A DNA stretch of 64,000 nucleotides from Kluyvera georgiana ATCC 51603 (GCF_001654985.1 NZ_LXEU01000030.1:62001-126000); one strand, 5' to 3'; counted from the first letter of the stretch, positions 1 through 8,526 are shown. A program made the numbers and translations. The notes: generated by a model not told the origin, from the sequence alone.

Positions 1-146
1 CCGCGGTGGCAATGGGCGGCAGCATTGCGGTAATGACTATGTTTGCAGGCTTCCTCTATCAGCATCTGCACCAGGGGCTGTTCTGGGTGATGGCGCTGGT
101 GGCCCTGCCTGCGCTGGTGCTGCGGCCAAAAGCCGTCGTCCGCTAG
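1..146 (+). CDS. hcaT: C-terminal end of MFS transporter HcaT (5' truncated by window)
   Basis: The open frame enters from the left edge and stops with TAG at 144-146. The 47 visible residues contain two hydrophobic stretches separated by YQHLHQG and end in LRPKAVVR, which fits the last transmembrane helices of a major facilitator permease. Its position next to csiE, in convergent orientation, is that of hcaT, the proposed 3-phenylpropionate transporter of E. coli. Its stop overlaps the csiE stop by 4 bp. Identification rests mostly on synteny and a short C-terminal match, so the substrate is inferred. Confidence 0.65.
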   Translation, partial: AVAMGGSIAVMTMFAGFLYQHLHQGLFWVMALVALPALVLRPKAVVR

Positions 147-1420
147 GTTTCGAGGATCTGGCAGATACGCTGCTGCTGATGTTCGCTGAGCGACTGCTCG
201 GCGTGGATCAGCGGCGGCGAAAACAGCGGCAGCACAATCGCGTAAGGCGATATCACCAGCGTACTGTCTTTCGGCGCGCCTTCTTTCTGGAAGATATGTG
301 CCGCCAGATACTTCACATTGAGCGGCAGCAGGGTCAACTCCCGCAGCTGCTGTTCAATCTCCTGTTCCAGCGCCGGGTTATCGCCGGTCAGCAACACCAC
401 CTGTTTTTCATGTAGCTCACTCTCCTGCATCAATCCCGCGCCAAAAATGACGGCAATGAGGGCCGCTTCATCGTCGCTGAAGCGCAGGGCGTAGCGCGTT
501 TCAAAATCGGCCAGCGCGCTGCGGGTGGTGCGGATTAAACGCGGATAGAGACGATGGATCTCTTCCGGTAGATGATGATCGATCCCAATCGCGAACACAC
601 AGCGGTTAAGCGCCTGGGCCAGATGGATATAAAGCTGGTTATGCAGCCCGCGTTCGTCGGTAAAGCGGCATCCGGCAATCTGCTGGAAACGCTCAACCAA
701 ATGGGCAACCGCCAGATGTAACGGCTGATCCTGCTGACGTCCTTCGTCGTGCGGGTTGGGTATTTTCAACAGCATAAAGAGCAGGGCGAGGAAATGCTGT
801 TCACCAGGATTAGGCGTTTGCATGACCCGCCGCTGCCAGTGGCGCACGATATCCGCCGCCATCTGGTATTCGTCGGTCGACTGGGTCCAGGCGCTCTGCA
901 ATAGCGTGAACTGGGGGCTGACACCCTGATGATGCTGCAGCAGGCAGTATTGTAGATACAGGCGTAAAAACTGCCCGTCCCGGTACTCAAACTCACGCTG
1001 CAGGCTGCGGGCGCAGCGGTTAACCAGCGCCTGGAGATTCGTTTCATCGTACAGCGTGCGGGCAATTTTCAGCTGTTTCAGCTGCGTTTTGATAGCCGGT
1101 GTAAAATGGTTAGCGACGAACTGCGGGCACAGACGCAGCGCACGGCGCAGCCAGTGCAGCAGGCACAGGCGCAGGTCGAGGGTGGTGCCTTCAATCCGAT
1201 AGCTGCCATCCGCCTGAGTGGCGATTGCCAGACGATGGTAACGCTCAATCTCCTCTCCGGCCTCAACGATATCTTGCCGGGCGGTTGAAACATCGACATT
1301 ATTTATCATGCCAATGTATTCCGCCGTGATGGTGTGCCCTGGGAGATACAGCATTAACAGCGCCTGGCAGCGGCGCTGGGGATTGGAAAGCACAGATGGG
1401 GGGTCGAGTACGGTCATCAT
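143..1420 (-). CDS. csiE: stationary-phase inducible protein CsiE
   Basis: This is a 425-residue protein, close to the 426 residues of E. coli CsiE, and it resembles that protein along its whole length. The N-terminal part looks like a helix-turn-helix region. The C-terminal half (about residues 290-360, LPEEIHRLYPRLIRTTRSAL then DDEAALIAVIFG) resembles a PRD (PTS regulation) domain, as in BglG/LicR-type regulators. In E. coli csiE is induced in stationary phase through RpoS and cAMP-CRP; its molecular target is unknown. It begins with ATG ATG, and either codon could start translation. It converges on hcaT with a 4-bp overlap. Confidence 0.92.
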   Translation of the reverse strand: MMTVLDPPSVLSNPQRRCQALLMLYLPGHTITAEYIGMINNVDVSTARQDIVEAGEEIERYHRLAIATQADGSYRIEGTTLDLRLCLLHWLRRALRLCPQFVANHFTPAIKTQLKQLKIARTLYDETNLQALVNRCARSLQREFEYRDGQFLRLYLQYCLLQHHQGVSPQFTLLQSAWTQSTDEYQMAADIVRHWQRRVMQTPNPGEQHFLALLFMLLKIPNPHDEGRQQDQPLHLAVAHLVERFQQIAGCRFTDERGLHNQLYIHLAQALNRCVFAIGIDHHLPEEIHRLYPRLIRTTRSALADFETRYALRFSDDEAALIAVIFGAGLMQESELHEKQVVLLTGDNPALEQEIEQQLRELTLLPLNVKYLAAHIFQKEGAPKDSTLVISPYAIVLPLFSPPLIHAEQSLSEHQQQRICQILET

Positions 1421-1536
1421 CTGCTATATCCAGCTGTGGGTAACCTGGATTAAGGATAGACAAAAGATAGCGGCAACCACGGGGCTTTCGCTAAGGAATG
1501 CTGGTGACGCTCACAGAATTTTTCACTGAGGAACGG

Positions 1537-2175
1537 ATGAAGAGAGTGAAACAATGCGCGGTTATGGTGTTTCTTGCGTTTTTATCATTAAACGCCAGGG
1601 CACATCCGCACAGTTTTATCACCATCACCAATCAATTGGTGGTGAGCGATGGCGCGCTGACCGGCATGAAAATGCGCTGGGTGATGGATGAGCTCACCTC
1701 GGCTGACCTGCTGTACGACGCGGGTAATGCAAAGCCCGGCGATGAGGTGTGGAAAAAACTGGCGGCGGAAGTGATGGCCAACGTGCTGGGGCAGCACTAC
1801 TTCACCGAGTTCTGGCATAACGGCATAAAGGTGAAGTTTGACAATCTGCCCAAAGAGTACGGTCTGGCGCGTGAGGGGCACCAGGCGGTATTGACCTTCA
1901 CGTTGCCCCTGGCCTCACCACAACCGCTGGCGGGGCAGACCTATACGTTCTCCACCTTTGACCCGACCTATTATGTCGATATGAGCTACGAAAAAGACAG
2001 CGACGTGGCGTTTGCCGCTGATTTTAAAGGCGTGTGCAACGTTAGCGTGCACACGCCGCAGCCGAATGAACAGATGCTCTCCTACGCCCAGTCGCTCGAT
2101 AAAGAAGACGCACCGGAGGAGGACATGGAATTGGGGAAACAGTTTGCCCAGAAGGTGACCGTACAATGTCAGTAA
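1537..2175 (+). CDS. DUF1007 family periplasmic protein, partner of NicO transporter
   Basis: This is a 212-residue secreted protein. The chosen start at 1537 has GAGGAA 5 bp upstream and gives a clean signal peptide (residues 1-22, cleavage after ARA). The longer frame from 1498 would place 13 polar residues in front of the signal. The mature protein begins HPHS, typical of DUF1007 proteins, which are found beside NicO/RcnA-type nickel or cobalt permeases. The gene overlaps the next permease gene by 10 bp, so the two are almost certainly translated together. A periplasmic metal-binding or accessory role is inferred from that partnership, not shown. Confidence 0.8.
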   Translation: MKRVKQCAVMVFLAFLSLNARAHPHSFITITNQLVVSDGALTGMKMRWVMDELTSADLLYDAGNAKPGDEVWKKLAAEVMANVLGQHYFTEFWHNGIKVKFDNLPKEYGLAREGHQAVLTFTLPLASPQPLAGQTYTFSTFDPTYYVDMSYEKDSDVAFAADFKGVCNVSVHTPQPNEQMLSYAQSLDKEDAPEEDMELGKQFAQKVTVQCQ

Positions 2176-3149
2176 TTTCCGTTAACCGACGCCGTCCGGT
2201 GCGCCGCTGGGTTTCGCTCTGGCCGCTGGCGCTGTTTCTCGTGGCCGCCGCCGCAGGGCTGGCGTGGCTGTGGCAGGCGTGGCCGCAGGTGATGCTGAAA
2301 AGCGTTATCTGGCAGCGCGACGTTAACCAGCAGATGAGCGGTCTACTGAAAGCGGTTGCCGACAACCCCACACAGGCCGGCGGCGCGTTGCTACTCTTCA
2401 GCTTTGCCTACGGCGTGCTCCACGCGCTGGGGCCGGGGCATGGCAAAGTGGTGATTACCACCTGGCTGGCAACCCATCCGTCGAAACTCAAGTCGAGCAT
2501 TGGTCTGACGCTGGCCTCCTCATTATTACAGGGCGTGGTGGCGATTGGGCTGGTGATTATCGTGCTCACCGTGCTACAGCTTCCTGCGCGCCAGCTGCAT
2601 CTCAGCAGCTTCTGGCTGGAGAAGGGTAGTTACGCGTTGGTGGGCGTCCTTGGGCTGCTGCTGTGCTGGCGGGCGCTGAAAAAGCTGCGCGCGTTGCTGC
2701 GAAAACCCACATTTACTGCCTTCACACCGCATCATGAACATCATGATGGTTGCGGCTGTGGCCATCAACATTTACCGAATCCTGAACAGCTGGCACAGGG
2801 AGACGACTGGCGTGCCAGGCTGATGATTATTCTCTCTATGGGAATGCGTCCGTGTTCCGGCGCGATTATGGTACTGCTGTTCAGTAAAGTGATCGGCGTA
2901 TTTGGCTGGGGCGTTGCTTCGGCGCTGGCGATGGCGGCGGGCACGTCACTCACCATCTCGTCGCTGGCGCTGCTGGTTCACGGTTTCCGTACGCTGGCGG
3001 TGAAGCTGAGCGGCAATAAAACTCCGGTGCTGTGGCGGCAGGTGGGCTGGACGACGCTGGCGTTAGCGGGCGGCGTTATTCTGATTGCCGCGGCGGCGGT
3101 GATGTGGCTGAGCGCGGTGCCGGTGGGCAGGGGGCTGAGGCCGTTTTAG
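2166..3149 (+). CDS. NicO-family nickel/cobalt transporter
   Basis: This 327-residue integral membrane protein has about seven hydrophobic segments. It carries the NicO/RcnA signatures HALGPGHGK (residues 86-94) and MGMRPCSGA (225-233). Between them is a His/Cys-rich cytoplasmic loop (189-202, with HHEHHDGCGCGHQH), a usual metal-binding element of this family. RcnA exports Ni2+ and Co2+; related NicO proteins paired with DUF1007 have been proposed as importers or exporters, so direction is open. Translation starts within the end of the DUF1007 gene (10-bp overlap). Neither gene is at this site in E. coli K-12, where yfhR separates csiE from suhB. Confidence 0.85.
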   Translation: MSVISVNRRRPVRRWVSLWPLALFLVAAAAGLAWLWQAWPQVMLKSVIWQRDVNQQMSGLLKAVADNPTQAGGALLLFSFAYGVLHALGPGHGKVVITTWLATHPSKLKSSIGLTLASSLLQGVVAIGLVIIVLTVLQLPARQLHLSSFWLEKGSYALVGVLGLLLCWRALKKLRALLRKPTFTAFTPHHEHHDGCGCGHQHLPNPEQLAQGDDWRARLMIILSMGMRPCSGAIMVLLFSKVIGVFGWGVASALAMAAGTSLTISSLALLVHGFRTLAVKLSGNKTPVLWRQVGWTTLALAGGVILIAAAAVMWLSAVPVGRGLRPF

Positions 3150-3230
3150 CGTTAACGTCGAGGGGGCATAAAACGGTCTGAGCCCGAAAACATGGCATTG
3201 AGGGCTGTTCTTGTGTGGCATACCTCATCT

Positions 3231-3252
3231 GCGCCTCTTTTATCAGAGGCGC
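3231..3252. terminator. hairpin between NicO gene and osmC
   Basis: A perfect 7-bp stem (GCGCCTC / GAGGCGC) with an 8-nt loop sits between the convergent NicO and osmC genes. No clear T-tract follows on either strand, so it is only a probable bidirectional terminator or 3'-end stabiliser. Confidence 0.35.
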
Positions 3253-3272
3253 CAGAATCAGCGGTTTAAGCG

Positions 3273-3701
3273 TTAGTTCAAGGTATAGTCCAGCGTGATT
3301 TCCGCTTTTAACAGCTGTGATACCGGGCAACCGGCTTTGGCTTTGTGGATGATGCCATCGAACTGTTGCGCGTCGATACCCGGGACCGCCACCTTACTTT
3401 GCAGCGCGATTTTGGTAATGGCAAAGCCACCGTCGGTTTTATCCAACGAGACGTCCGCCGTGGTATCAATGGCATCTGCGGTATAACCTGCTTCGCCGAG
3501 CATCAATGATAACGCCATCGAAAAACAGGCCGCATGAGCCGCGCCAATCAGCTCTTCCGGGTTAGTTCCTTTTACACCTTCAAAACGGGTATTAAAGCCA
3601 TAAGGCTGCTGGTTAAGAACGCCACTTTCGGTAGAGACCGTTCCTTTTCCGCGTTTGATATCACCTGACCAGTGCGCTGAGCCGTGCTTGTGAATTGTCA
3701 T
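3273..3701 (-). CDS. osmC: organic hydroperoxide reductase OsmC
   Basis: This 142-residue protein is a near full-length match to E. coli OsmC. It has both redox cysteines, C59 (in HAACFS) and C125 (in KAGCPVS), which reduce organic hydroperoxides in the cytoplasm. The start at 3701 is preceded by AAGGAG; the open frame extends further upstream but without a ribosome site. In K-12 osmC is at a different map position, so its location between the NicO gene and suhB is a lineage-specific arrangement. An RpoS-type -10 just upstream agrees with the known osmotic and stationary-phase control of osmC. Confidence 0.95.
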   Translation of the reverse strand: MTIHKHGSAHWSGDIKRGKGTVSTESGVLNQQPYGFNTRFEGVKGTNPEELIGAAHAACFSMALSLMLGEAGYTADAIDTTADVSLDKTDGGFAITKIALQSKVAVPGIDAQQFDGIIHKAKAGCPVSQLLKAEITLDYTLN

Positions 3702-3729
3702 GCTCGTTCTCCTTTTGGCTAACAAAAGG

Positions 3730-3742
3730 CTAAGTATAGACG
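3730..3742 (-). promoter_or_regulatory. RpoS-type -10 element of osmC
   Basis: Read on the minus strand, TCTATACTTAG lies about 30 bp before the osmC start codon. It matches the sigma-S extended -10 consensus (CTATACT, often preceded by K/T and followed by TA). A -35 is not obvious, as is common for RpoS promoters. Function is inferred from the motif and from the known regulation of osmC. Confidence 0.5.
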
Positions 3743-3790
3743 ATGGAGTTGGCGGCAACGGGAATAGAGATAATTCTGGGGAAGGGAGAT

Positions 3791-3818
3791 AAAAAAGAAG
3801 CCCGCGAAAGGGCTTCTT
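3791..3818 (-). terminator. Rho-independent terminator of suhB
   Basis: Stem AAGAAGCCC / GGGCTTCTT with a short loop (GCGAAA), followed on the minus strand by TTTTTT. It lies 20 bp after the suhB stop codon. Confidence 0.85.
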
Positions 3819-3837
3819 AATGACTTGCTGTATAAAC

Positions 3838-4641
3838 TTAGCGCTTCAGCGCTTCGCTCAGTTCGTCGCGCATGTTTGCCAGCATGGCTTTGACCACGCG
3901 TGGGTTACCCGCAACGATGTTACCGGTCATCATGTAGTTATGACCGCCAACGAAATCGCAAACCAGCGCGCCCGCTTCACGTGCGATCAGCTCGCCCGCT
4001 GCAAAGTCCCACGGCTTCAGGCCGATTTCGAAGTAACCGTCAACGCGCGCAGCGGCCAGGTAGGCCAGATCCAGCGCAGCGGAACCGGAACGGCGGAAGT
4101 CCGCGCATTCGGTAAACATATTGCCGAGGATGTTCATGTAAGCGGTCGCGTGCTGCTTGGCTTTGAACGGGAAACCGGTGGCGATAATGGTGCCATCCAG
4201 ATCGCGGGCAGAGCTGCCGCGCAGACGATAACCGTTGAGCTGTGCGCCCTGGCCGCGAGTGGCGGTGAACAGTTCGTTACGCATCGGATCGTAAACGACG
4301 GCCACTTCGGTACGGCCTTTAATGCGTACGGCAATAGAAACAGAGAAGTGTGGCAGACGTTTGATGAAGTTGGTGGTGCCATCCAGCGGATCGATAACCC
4401 ATTGTACATCCAGATCTTCGCCAACATGTTCACCGCTTTCTTCGGTGATGATGGTGTGTTGCGGGTAAGATTTGCGAATGGTGTCGATAATCACCGCTTC
4501 GGCAGCTTTATCAACGTTGGTCACGAAATCGTTGCTGCCTTTCTGGCTCGCTTCAACAGCTTCTGGCGTTTCGTAGTTTTTGGCAATCAGGTTACCCGCC
4601 TTGCGCGCTGCGCGCACGGCGATGTTCAGCATCGGATGCAT
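3838..4641 (-). CDS. suhB: inositol-1-monophosphatase SuhB
   Basis: This 267-residue protein has the same length as E. coli SuhB and is nearly identical to it. It shows the inositol monophosphatase metal and substrate motifs EESGE, DPLDGTTNF and WDFAAGE in order. The enzyme hydrolyses myo-inositol-1-phosphate in a Mg2+-dependent way. In E. coli the protein also binds NusA and serves in the rRNA antitermination complex. The start at 4641 (MHPML) is the conserved one; the upstream frame extension is not conserved. It is divergent from trmJ. Confidence 0.97.
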   Translation of the reverse strand: MHPMLNIAVRAARKAGNLIAKNYETPEAVEASQKGSNDFVTNVDKAAEAVIIDTIRKSYPQHTIITEESGEHVGEDLDVQWVIDPLDGTTNFIKRLPHFSVSIAVRIKGRTEVAVVYDPMRNELFTATRGQGAQLNGYRLRGSSARDLDGTIIATGFPFKAKQHATAYMNILGNMFTECADFRRSGSAALDLAYLAAARVDGYFEIGLKPWDFAAGELIAREAGALVCDFVGGHNYMMTGNIVAGNPRVVKAMLANMRDELSEALKR

Positions 4642-4761
4642 CAGGTTACTCTCACTGGATGTTAAAGAACGGGGAAAACGGCGCATATCATAGCAGCGAA
4701 TTCGGATTCTGTCTCAGCTTTATGGTAATATGGCCGAATAATCTTTAGACGAAGAATGACA

Positions 4762-5496
4762 ATGCTGCAAAATATCCGAATCGTGCTGGTCGAAACCTCC
4801 CATACTGGCAACATGGGCTCCGTTGCCCGCGCTATGAAAACCATGGGCTTAACTAACCTGTGGCTGGTTAATCCGCTGGTGAAACCGGACTCCCAGGCCA
4901 TCGCCCTGGCGGCAGGCGCCAGCGATGTGATTGGCAGCGCGCAGATCGTCGATACCCTTGACGAAGCGCTGGCCGGTTGCAGCCTGGTGGTCGGCACCAG
5001 CGCGCGTTCCCGCACTCTGCCGTGGCCGATGCTCGACCCGCGTGAATGCGGCCTGAAAAGCGTCTCTGAAGCTGAACACGCGCCGGTCGCGCTGGTGTTT
5101 GGCCGTGAACGCGTGGGCCTGACTAACGAAGAACTGCAGAAATGCCACTACCACGTGGCGATTGCCGCTAACCCGGAATACAGCTCGCTAAACCTGGCGA
5201 TGGCGGTACAGGTCATTTCTTATGAAGTGCGTATGGCCTGGCTGGCGGCGCAGGAAAGCGCTGAACCGAAGGTGGAACACGAAGAAACACCTTACCCGCT
5301 GGTGGACGATCTCGAACGTTTCTACGGTCACCTGGAGCAGACGCTGCTCTCTACGGGCTTCATTCGTGAAAACCATCCGGGGCAGGTGATGAACAAGCTG
5401 CGTCGTCTGTTCACCCGCGCGCGTCCGGAAAGCCAGGAGCTGAACATCCTGCGCGGGATTCTGGCGTCTATTGAGCAGCAGAACAAAGGCAAGTAA
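4762..5496 (+). CDS. trmJ: tRNA (cytidine/uridine-32-2'-O)-methyltransferase TrmJ
   Basis: The protein matches E. coli TrmJ throughout. It has a SPOUT-fold methyltransferase domain in the first 160 residues ([16 protein letters not shown] at the N-terminus; [14 protein letters not shown] and the knot segment [14 protein letters not shown] later). It methylates the 2'-OH of nucleotide 32 in the anticodon loop of several tRNAs. The start at 4762 is preferred over the ATG two codons upstream because GAAG is 7 bp before it. The gene lies just ahead of the isc operon, as in K-12. Confidence 0.95.
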   Translation: MLQNIRIVLVETSHTGNMGSVARAMKTMGLTNLWLVNPLVKPDSQAIALAAGASDVIGSAQIVDTLDEALAGCSLVVGTSARSRTLPWPMLDPRECGLKSVSEAEHAPVALVFGRERVGLTNEELQKCHYHVAIAANPEYSSLNLAMAVQVISYEVRMAWLAAQESAEPKVEHEETPYPLVDDLERFYGHLEQTLLSTGFIRENHPGQVMNKLRRLFTRARPESQELNILRGILASIEQQNKGK

Positions 5497-5505
5497 TCGC
5501 GTAAA

Positions 5506-5581
5506 TGCCGGATGGCGCTTCGCTTATCCGGCCTACAACTCGAGCGGCCAGTAGGCCGGATAAGCGAAGCGCCATCCGGCA
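5506..5581. repeat. BIME: two inverted REP units
   Basis: Two 30-bp REP/PU units (5507-5536 and 5551-5580) are perfect reverse complements of each other and are separated by 14 bp. Each has the enterobacterial core GCCGGAT...ATCCGGC with GCGCTTCGC in the middle. It lies between trmJ and the iscR promoter and can fold into a long hairpin in the trmJ transcript. Confidence 0.9.
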
Positions 5582-5605
5582 GATCAATACCGCACAGAAC
5601 GTCAA

Positions 5606-5655
5606 ATACCTGACTAAATCACTCAAGTAAATAGTTGACTGATTTAGTCGGGAAT
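5606..5655 (+). promoter_or_regulatory. Two abutting type 1 IscR sites at the isc promoter
   Basis: Two 25-bp sequences lie end to end (5606-5630 and 5631-5655). Against the published type 1 [2Fe-2S]-IscR consensus (ATASYYGACT, then RWWWYAGTC, then RRSTAT) the second deviates at one position and the first at two. Apo-independent repression of isc by cluster-loaded IscR at such sites is established in E. coli. The sites overlap or lie just before the expected RNA polymerase site about 80 bp ahead of iscR. Confidence 0.85.
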
Positions 5656-5735
5656 GTCAGACTTGCTCCTGCTATGCAATACCCACACTATTATTAAAAA
5701 CCCCGGGCAGGGGCGAGTTTGAGGTTAAGTAAGAC

Positions 5736-6227
5736 ATGAGACTGACATCTAAAGGGCGTTACGCCGTGACCGCGATGCTGGACGTTGCACTCAACTCCGA
5801 AGCGGGCCCGGTGCCGTTGGCTGATATTTCTGAACGTCAGGGAATTTCACTCTCCTATCTGGAGCAGTTGTTCTCCCGTCTGCGTAAAAATGGCTTAGTG
5901 TCCAGCGTACGTGGTCCAGGCGGCGGTTATCTGCTGGGTAAAGAAGCAAACCATATCGCCGTAGGCGAAGTGATTAGCGCAGTGGACGAGTCCGTTGACG
6001 CGACCCGCTGCCAGGGGAAAGGTGGCTGCCAGGGCGGCGATAAATGTTTGACCCACGCTCTGTGGCGCGATTTGAGCGACCGCCTGACCGGTTTCCTGAA
6101 CAACATCACCCTCGGTGAACTGGTGAACAACCAGGAAGTTCTGGACGTGTCTGGCCGTCAGCACTCGCACGACACCTCCCGCACGACTCGCGTACAAGAC
6201 GCAATCGACGTTAAGTTACGCGCATAA
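5736..6227 (+). CDS. iscR: Fe-S cluster-sensing regulator IscR
   Basis: This 163-residue Rrf2-family regulator has an N-terminal winged helix (residues about 1-70). The cluster-ligand cysteines C92, C98 and C104 lie in [14 protein letters not shown]107 follows. When it carries a [2Fe-2S] cluster it represses the isc operon; apo-IscR activates suf at other sites. It is the first gene of the operon and sits behind two matching operator sequences. The 149-bp gap to iscS holds a GC-rich hairpin that in E. coli protects the iscR part of the mRNA when the sRNA RyhB triggers decay of the rest. Confidence 0.98.
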   Translation: MRLTSKGRYAVTAMLDVALNSEAGPVPLADISERQGISLSYLEQLFSRLRKNGLVSSVRGPGGGYLLGKEANHIAVGEVISAVDESVDATRCQGKGGCQGGDKCLTHALWRDLSDRLTGFLNNITLGELVNNQEVLDVSGRQHSHDTSRTTRVQDAIDVKLRA

Positions 6228-6234
6228 TCCAACC

Positions 6235-6258
6235 GCTCTGCTGCGTGATGCGCAGAGC
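6235..6258 (+). promoter_or_regulatory. iscR-iscS intergenic RNA hairpin
   Basis: GCTCTGC / GCAGAGC with an inner TGCG/CGC extension forms a strong stem-loop directly after the iscR stop. E. coli has an equivalent structure that stabilises the iscR transcript fragment after RyhB-induced cleavage. The role here is by analogy. Confidence 0.5.
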
Positions 6259-6376
6259 GAGTTATAGATAACAATGAGATTTCAGAGTCAGGCCGGGAAA
6301 ATCTCCCGTCAAGCGGTCGTACATCCAGCCGGTTGCCTGACTCCTTGCATTGAGTGATGTACGGAGTTAAAGAGCA

Positions 6377-7591
6377 ATGAAATTACCGATTTATCTCGAC
6401 TACTCCGCAACCACGCCGGTGGACCCGCGTGTTGCCGAGAAAATGATGCAGTTTCTGACCCTGGACGGGACCTTTGGTAACCCGGCCTCTCGTTCACACC
6501 GTTTTGGCTGGCAGGCTGAAGAGGCGGTAGATATCGCCCGTAACCAGATTGCCGACCTCGTGGGTGCTGACCCGCGTGAAATCGTATTTACTTCCGGTGC
6601 GACTGAATCCGATAACCTGGCGATTAAAGGTGCAGCCAACTTTTATCAGAAAAAAGGCAAGCACATCATCACCAGCAAAACCGAGCACAAAGCCGTGCTG
6701 GACACCTGTCGTCAGCTGGAGCGCGAAGGGTTCGAAGTCACCTACCTCGCCCCGCAGCGCAACGGCATTATCGATCTCAAAGAGCTCGAAGCGGCGATGC
6801 GTGACGACACCATCCTCGTCTCCATCATGCACGTGAACAACGAAATCGGCGTGGTGCAGGATATCGCGACTATCGGCGAAATGTGCCGTGCGCGCGGCAT
6901 CATCTATCACGTTGACGCCACCCAGAGCGTGGGCAAACTGCCTATCGACCTGAGCCAGCTGAAAGTTGACCTGATGTCCTTCTCCGGCCACAAAATCTAC
7001 GGCCCGAAAGGTATCGGCGCGCTGTACGTGCGTCGTAAACCGCGTATCCGTATCGAAGCGCAGATGCACGGCGGCGGTCACGAGCGCGGCATGCGTTCCG
7101 GTACCCTGCCTGTTCACCAGATCGTCGGCATGGGCGAAGCTTACCGTATCGCGAAAGAAGAGATGGAGACCGAAATGGCCCGTCTGCGCGGTCTGCGTAA
7201 CCGTCTGTGGAACGGCGTGAAAGATATGGAAGAGGTCTACCTGAACGGTGACCTTGAGCAGGGCGCTCCGAACATCCTCAACGTGAGCTTTAACTACGTT
7301 GAAGGCGAATCCCTGATTATGGCGCTGAAAGACCTGGCGGTTTCCTCCGGTTCCGCATGTACTTCCGCAAGCCTCGAGCCATCCTACGTGCTGCGCGCGC
7401 TGGGCATGACCGATGAGCTGGCGCATAGCTCCATTCGTTTCTCTTTAGGTCGTTTCACTACCGAAGAAGAGATTGACTACACCATCAATCTGGTTCGTAA
7501 CGCCATTGGCCGTCTGCGCGATCTTTCTCCACTGTGGGAAATGTTCAAGCAGGGCGTGGATCTGAACAGTATTGAATGGTCACATCATTAA
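6377..7591 (+). CDS. iscS: cysteine desulfurase IscS
   Basis: This 404-residue class V aminotransferase-fold enzyme has the same length as E. coli IscS. The PLP lysine is in [12 protein letters not shown] (K206). The mobile-loop persulfide cysteine is in [13 protein letters not shown] (C328). It takes sulfur from L-cysteine and passes it to IscU and to tRNA and cofactor thiolation pathways. It is the second gene of the operon. Unusually, 148 bp separate it from iscU, most of it an ERIC element; in E. coli the gap is only a few tens of bases. Confidence 0.98.
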   Translation: MKLPIYLDYSATTPVDPRVAEKMMQFLTLDGTFGNPASRSHRFGWQAEEAVDIARNQIADLVGADPREIVFTSGATESDNLAIKGAANFYQKKGKHIITSKTEHKAVLDTCRQLEREGFEVTYLAPQRNGIIDLKELEAAMRDDTILVSIMHVNNEIGVVQDIATIGEMCRARGIIYHVDATQSVGKLPIDLSQLKVDLMSFSGHKIYGPKGIGALYVRRKPRIRIEAQMHGGGHERGMRSGTLPVHQIVGMGEAYRIAKEEMETEMARLRGLRNRLWNGVKDMEEVYLNGDLEQGAPNILNVSFNYVEGESLIMALKDLAVSSGSACTSASLEPSYVLRALGMTDELAHSSIRFSLGRFTTEEEIDYTINLVRNAIGRLRDLSPLWEMFKQGVDLNSIEWSHH

Positions 7592-7595
7592 TCGG

Positions 7596-7721
7596 TATGC
7601 CCGTCATACTTCAAGTTGCAGATGCGTTGGCCGCGCTCGCTCACCCCAGTCACGTACTTGTGTACGTTCCTGGGGATTCGCTCCCTTGCCGCCTTCCTGC
7701 AACTCGAATTATTTAGGGCAT
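7596..7721. repeat. ERIC element between iscS and iscU
   Basis: About 126 bp show the layout of the enterobacterial repetitive intergenic consensus. The left end reads TATGCCCGTCATACTTCAAG and the right end AATTATTTAGGGCAT. The internal conserved blocks GCGCTCGCTCACCCCAGTCAC and TCCTGGGGATTCGCTC pair around GTACTTGTGTAC. The 127-bp consensus length fits a full-length copy. It fills nearly all of the iscS-iscU gap and would form a large hairpin in the isc mRNA. Confidence 0.92.
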
Positions 7722-7739
7722 CGATAAGGAGAATACATC

Positions 7740-8126
7740 ATGGCTTACAGCGAAAAAGTAATCGATCATTACGAGAACCCACGTAACGTAGGTTCCTTCG
7801 ACAATAGCGACGAGAGCGTCGGCAGCGGTATGGTCGGCGCGCCGGCCTGTGGCGACGTGATGAAGTTGCAGATTAAAGTCAACAATGAAGGTATCATTGA
7901 AGACGCGCGTTTCAAGACCTACGGCTGCGGTTCCGCCATTGCTTCCAGCTCCCTCGTCACCGAGTGGGTAAAAGGGAAATCCCTGGACGAAGCACAGGCG
8001 ATTAAAAATACCGATATCGCCGACGAACTTGAACTGCCACCGGTGAAAATTCACTGCTCTATCCTGGCAGAAGACGCGATTAAAGCCGCAATTGCGGATT
8101 ACAAAAGCAAACGTGAAGCAAAATAA
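7740..8126 (+). CDS. iscU: Fe-S cluster assembly scaffold IscU
   Basis: This 128-residue scaffold protein has the three cluster cysteines C37 (APACGD), C63 (TYGCGSA) and C106 (KIHCSI), plus the adjacent H105. The LPPVK motif just before HCS is the recognition site for the HscA chaperone. IscU receives sulfur from IscS and builds [2Fe-2S]/[4Fe-4S] clusters. The strong ribosome site (AAGGAG, 8 bp before ATG) lies immediately after the ERIC element. In E. coli this region is where RyhB pairs to block iscU and start decay of iscSUA mRNA. Confidence 0.98.
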   Translation: MAYSEKVIDHYENPRNVGSFDNSDESVGSGMVGAPACGDVMKLQIKVNNEGIIEDARFKTYGCGSAIASSSLVTEWVKGKSLDEAQAIKNTDIADELELPPVKIHCSILAEDAIKAAIADYKSKREAK

Positions 8127-8147
8127 TTAAGAAGAGTTGAGGTTTTT

Positions 8148-8471
8148 ATGTCGATTACCTTAAGCGACAGTGCAGCAGCGCGAGTGAATACCTTCCTGGC
8201 AAACCGCGGTAAAGGGTTTGGTCTGCGTCTGGGCGTCAGAACGTCCGGCTGTTCAGGTATGGCCTATGTACTGGAATTTGTTGACGAGCCGGCGGCAGAA
8301 GATACCGTTTTCGAAGACAAGGGCGTGAAGGTGGTCATCGACGGTAAGAGCCTGCAATTTCTTGATGGCACGCAGCTCGACTTCGTCAAAGAAGGTCTCA
8401 ACGAAGGGTTTAAATTTACTAACCCGAACGTGAAAGACGAGTGCGGTTGCGGCGAAAGCTTTAACGTCTGA
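8148..8471 (+). CDS. iscA: A-type Fe-S carrier IscA
   Basis: This 107-residue HesB/IscA family protein has the three conserved cysteines C35 (TSGCSGM), C99 and C101 (CGCGESF near the C-terminus). It carries iron or clusters from the IscU machinery to apo-targets such as [4Fe-4S] enzymes. It follows iscU after 21 bp with a ribosome site GAGTTGAGG. An RNA hairpin with a T-tract separates it from hscB. Confidence 0.98.
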   Translation: MSITLSDSAAARVNTFLANRGKGFGLRLGVRTSGCSGMAYVLEFVDEPAAEDTVFEDKGVKVVIDGKSLQFLDGTQLDFVKEGLNEGFKFTNPNVKDECGCGESFNV

Positions 8472-8485
8472 TTTTGAGTCCTGCC

Positions 8486-8526
8486 AACCCCACCATAGCA
8501 CCACTGCTGTGCGTGGGGTTTGTTTT
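8486..8526 (+). terminator. terminator-like hairpin between iscA and hscB
   Basis: An 8-bp stem AACCCCAC / GTGGGGTT with a 19-nt loop is followed by TGTTTT. The genes downstream belong to the same operon, so it probably acts as a partial terminator or processing site that lowers hscBA-fdx expression relative to iscSUA. Confidence 0.6.

Noticed and set aside
3820-4665. 281-codon plus-strand frame opposite suhB
   Set aside because: Almost exactly covers suhB on the other strand, with no start signal and no family resemblance.
5506-5581. Possible CRISPR-like array
   Set aside because: Only two inverted units with REP sequence are present. There are no evenly spaced direct repeats, and no cas genes occur in the window.
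6494-7426. 310-codon antisense frame opposite iscS
   Set aside because: No start signal or family features; it lies wholly within iscS.
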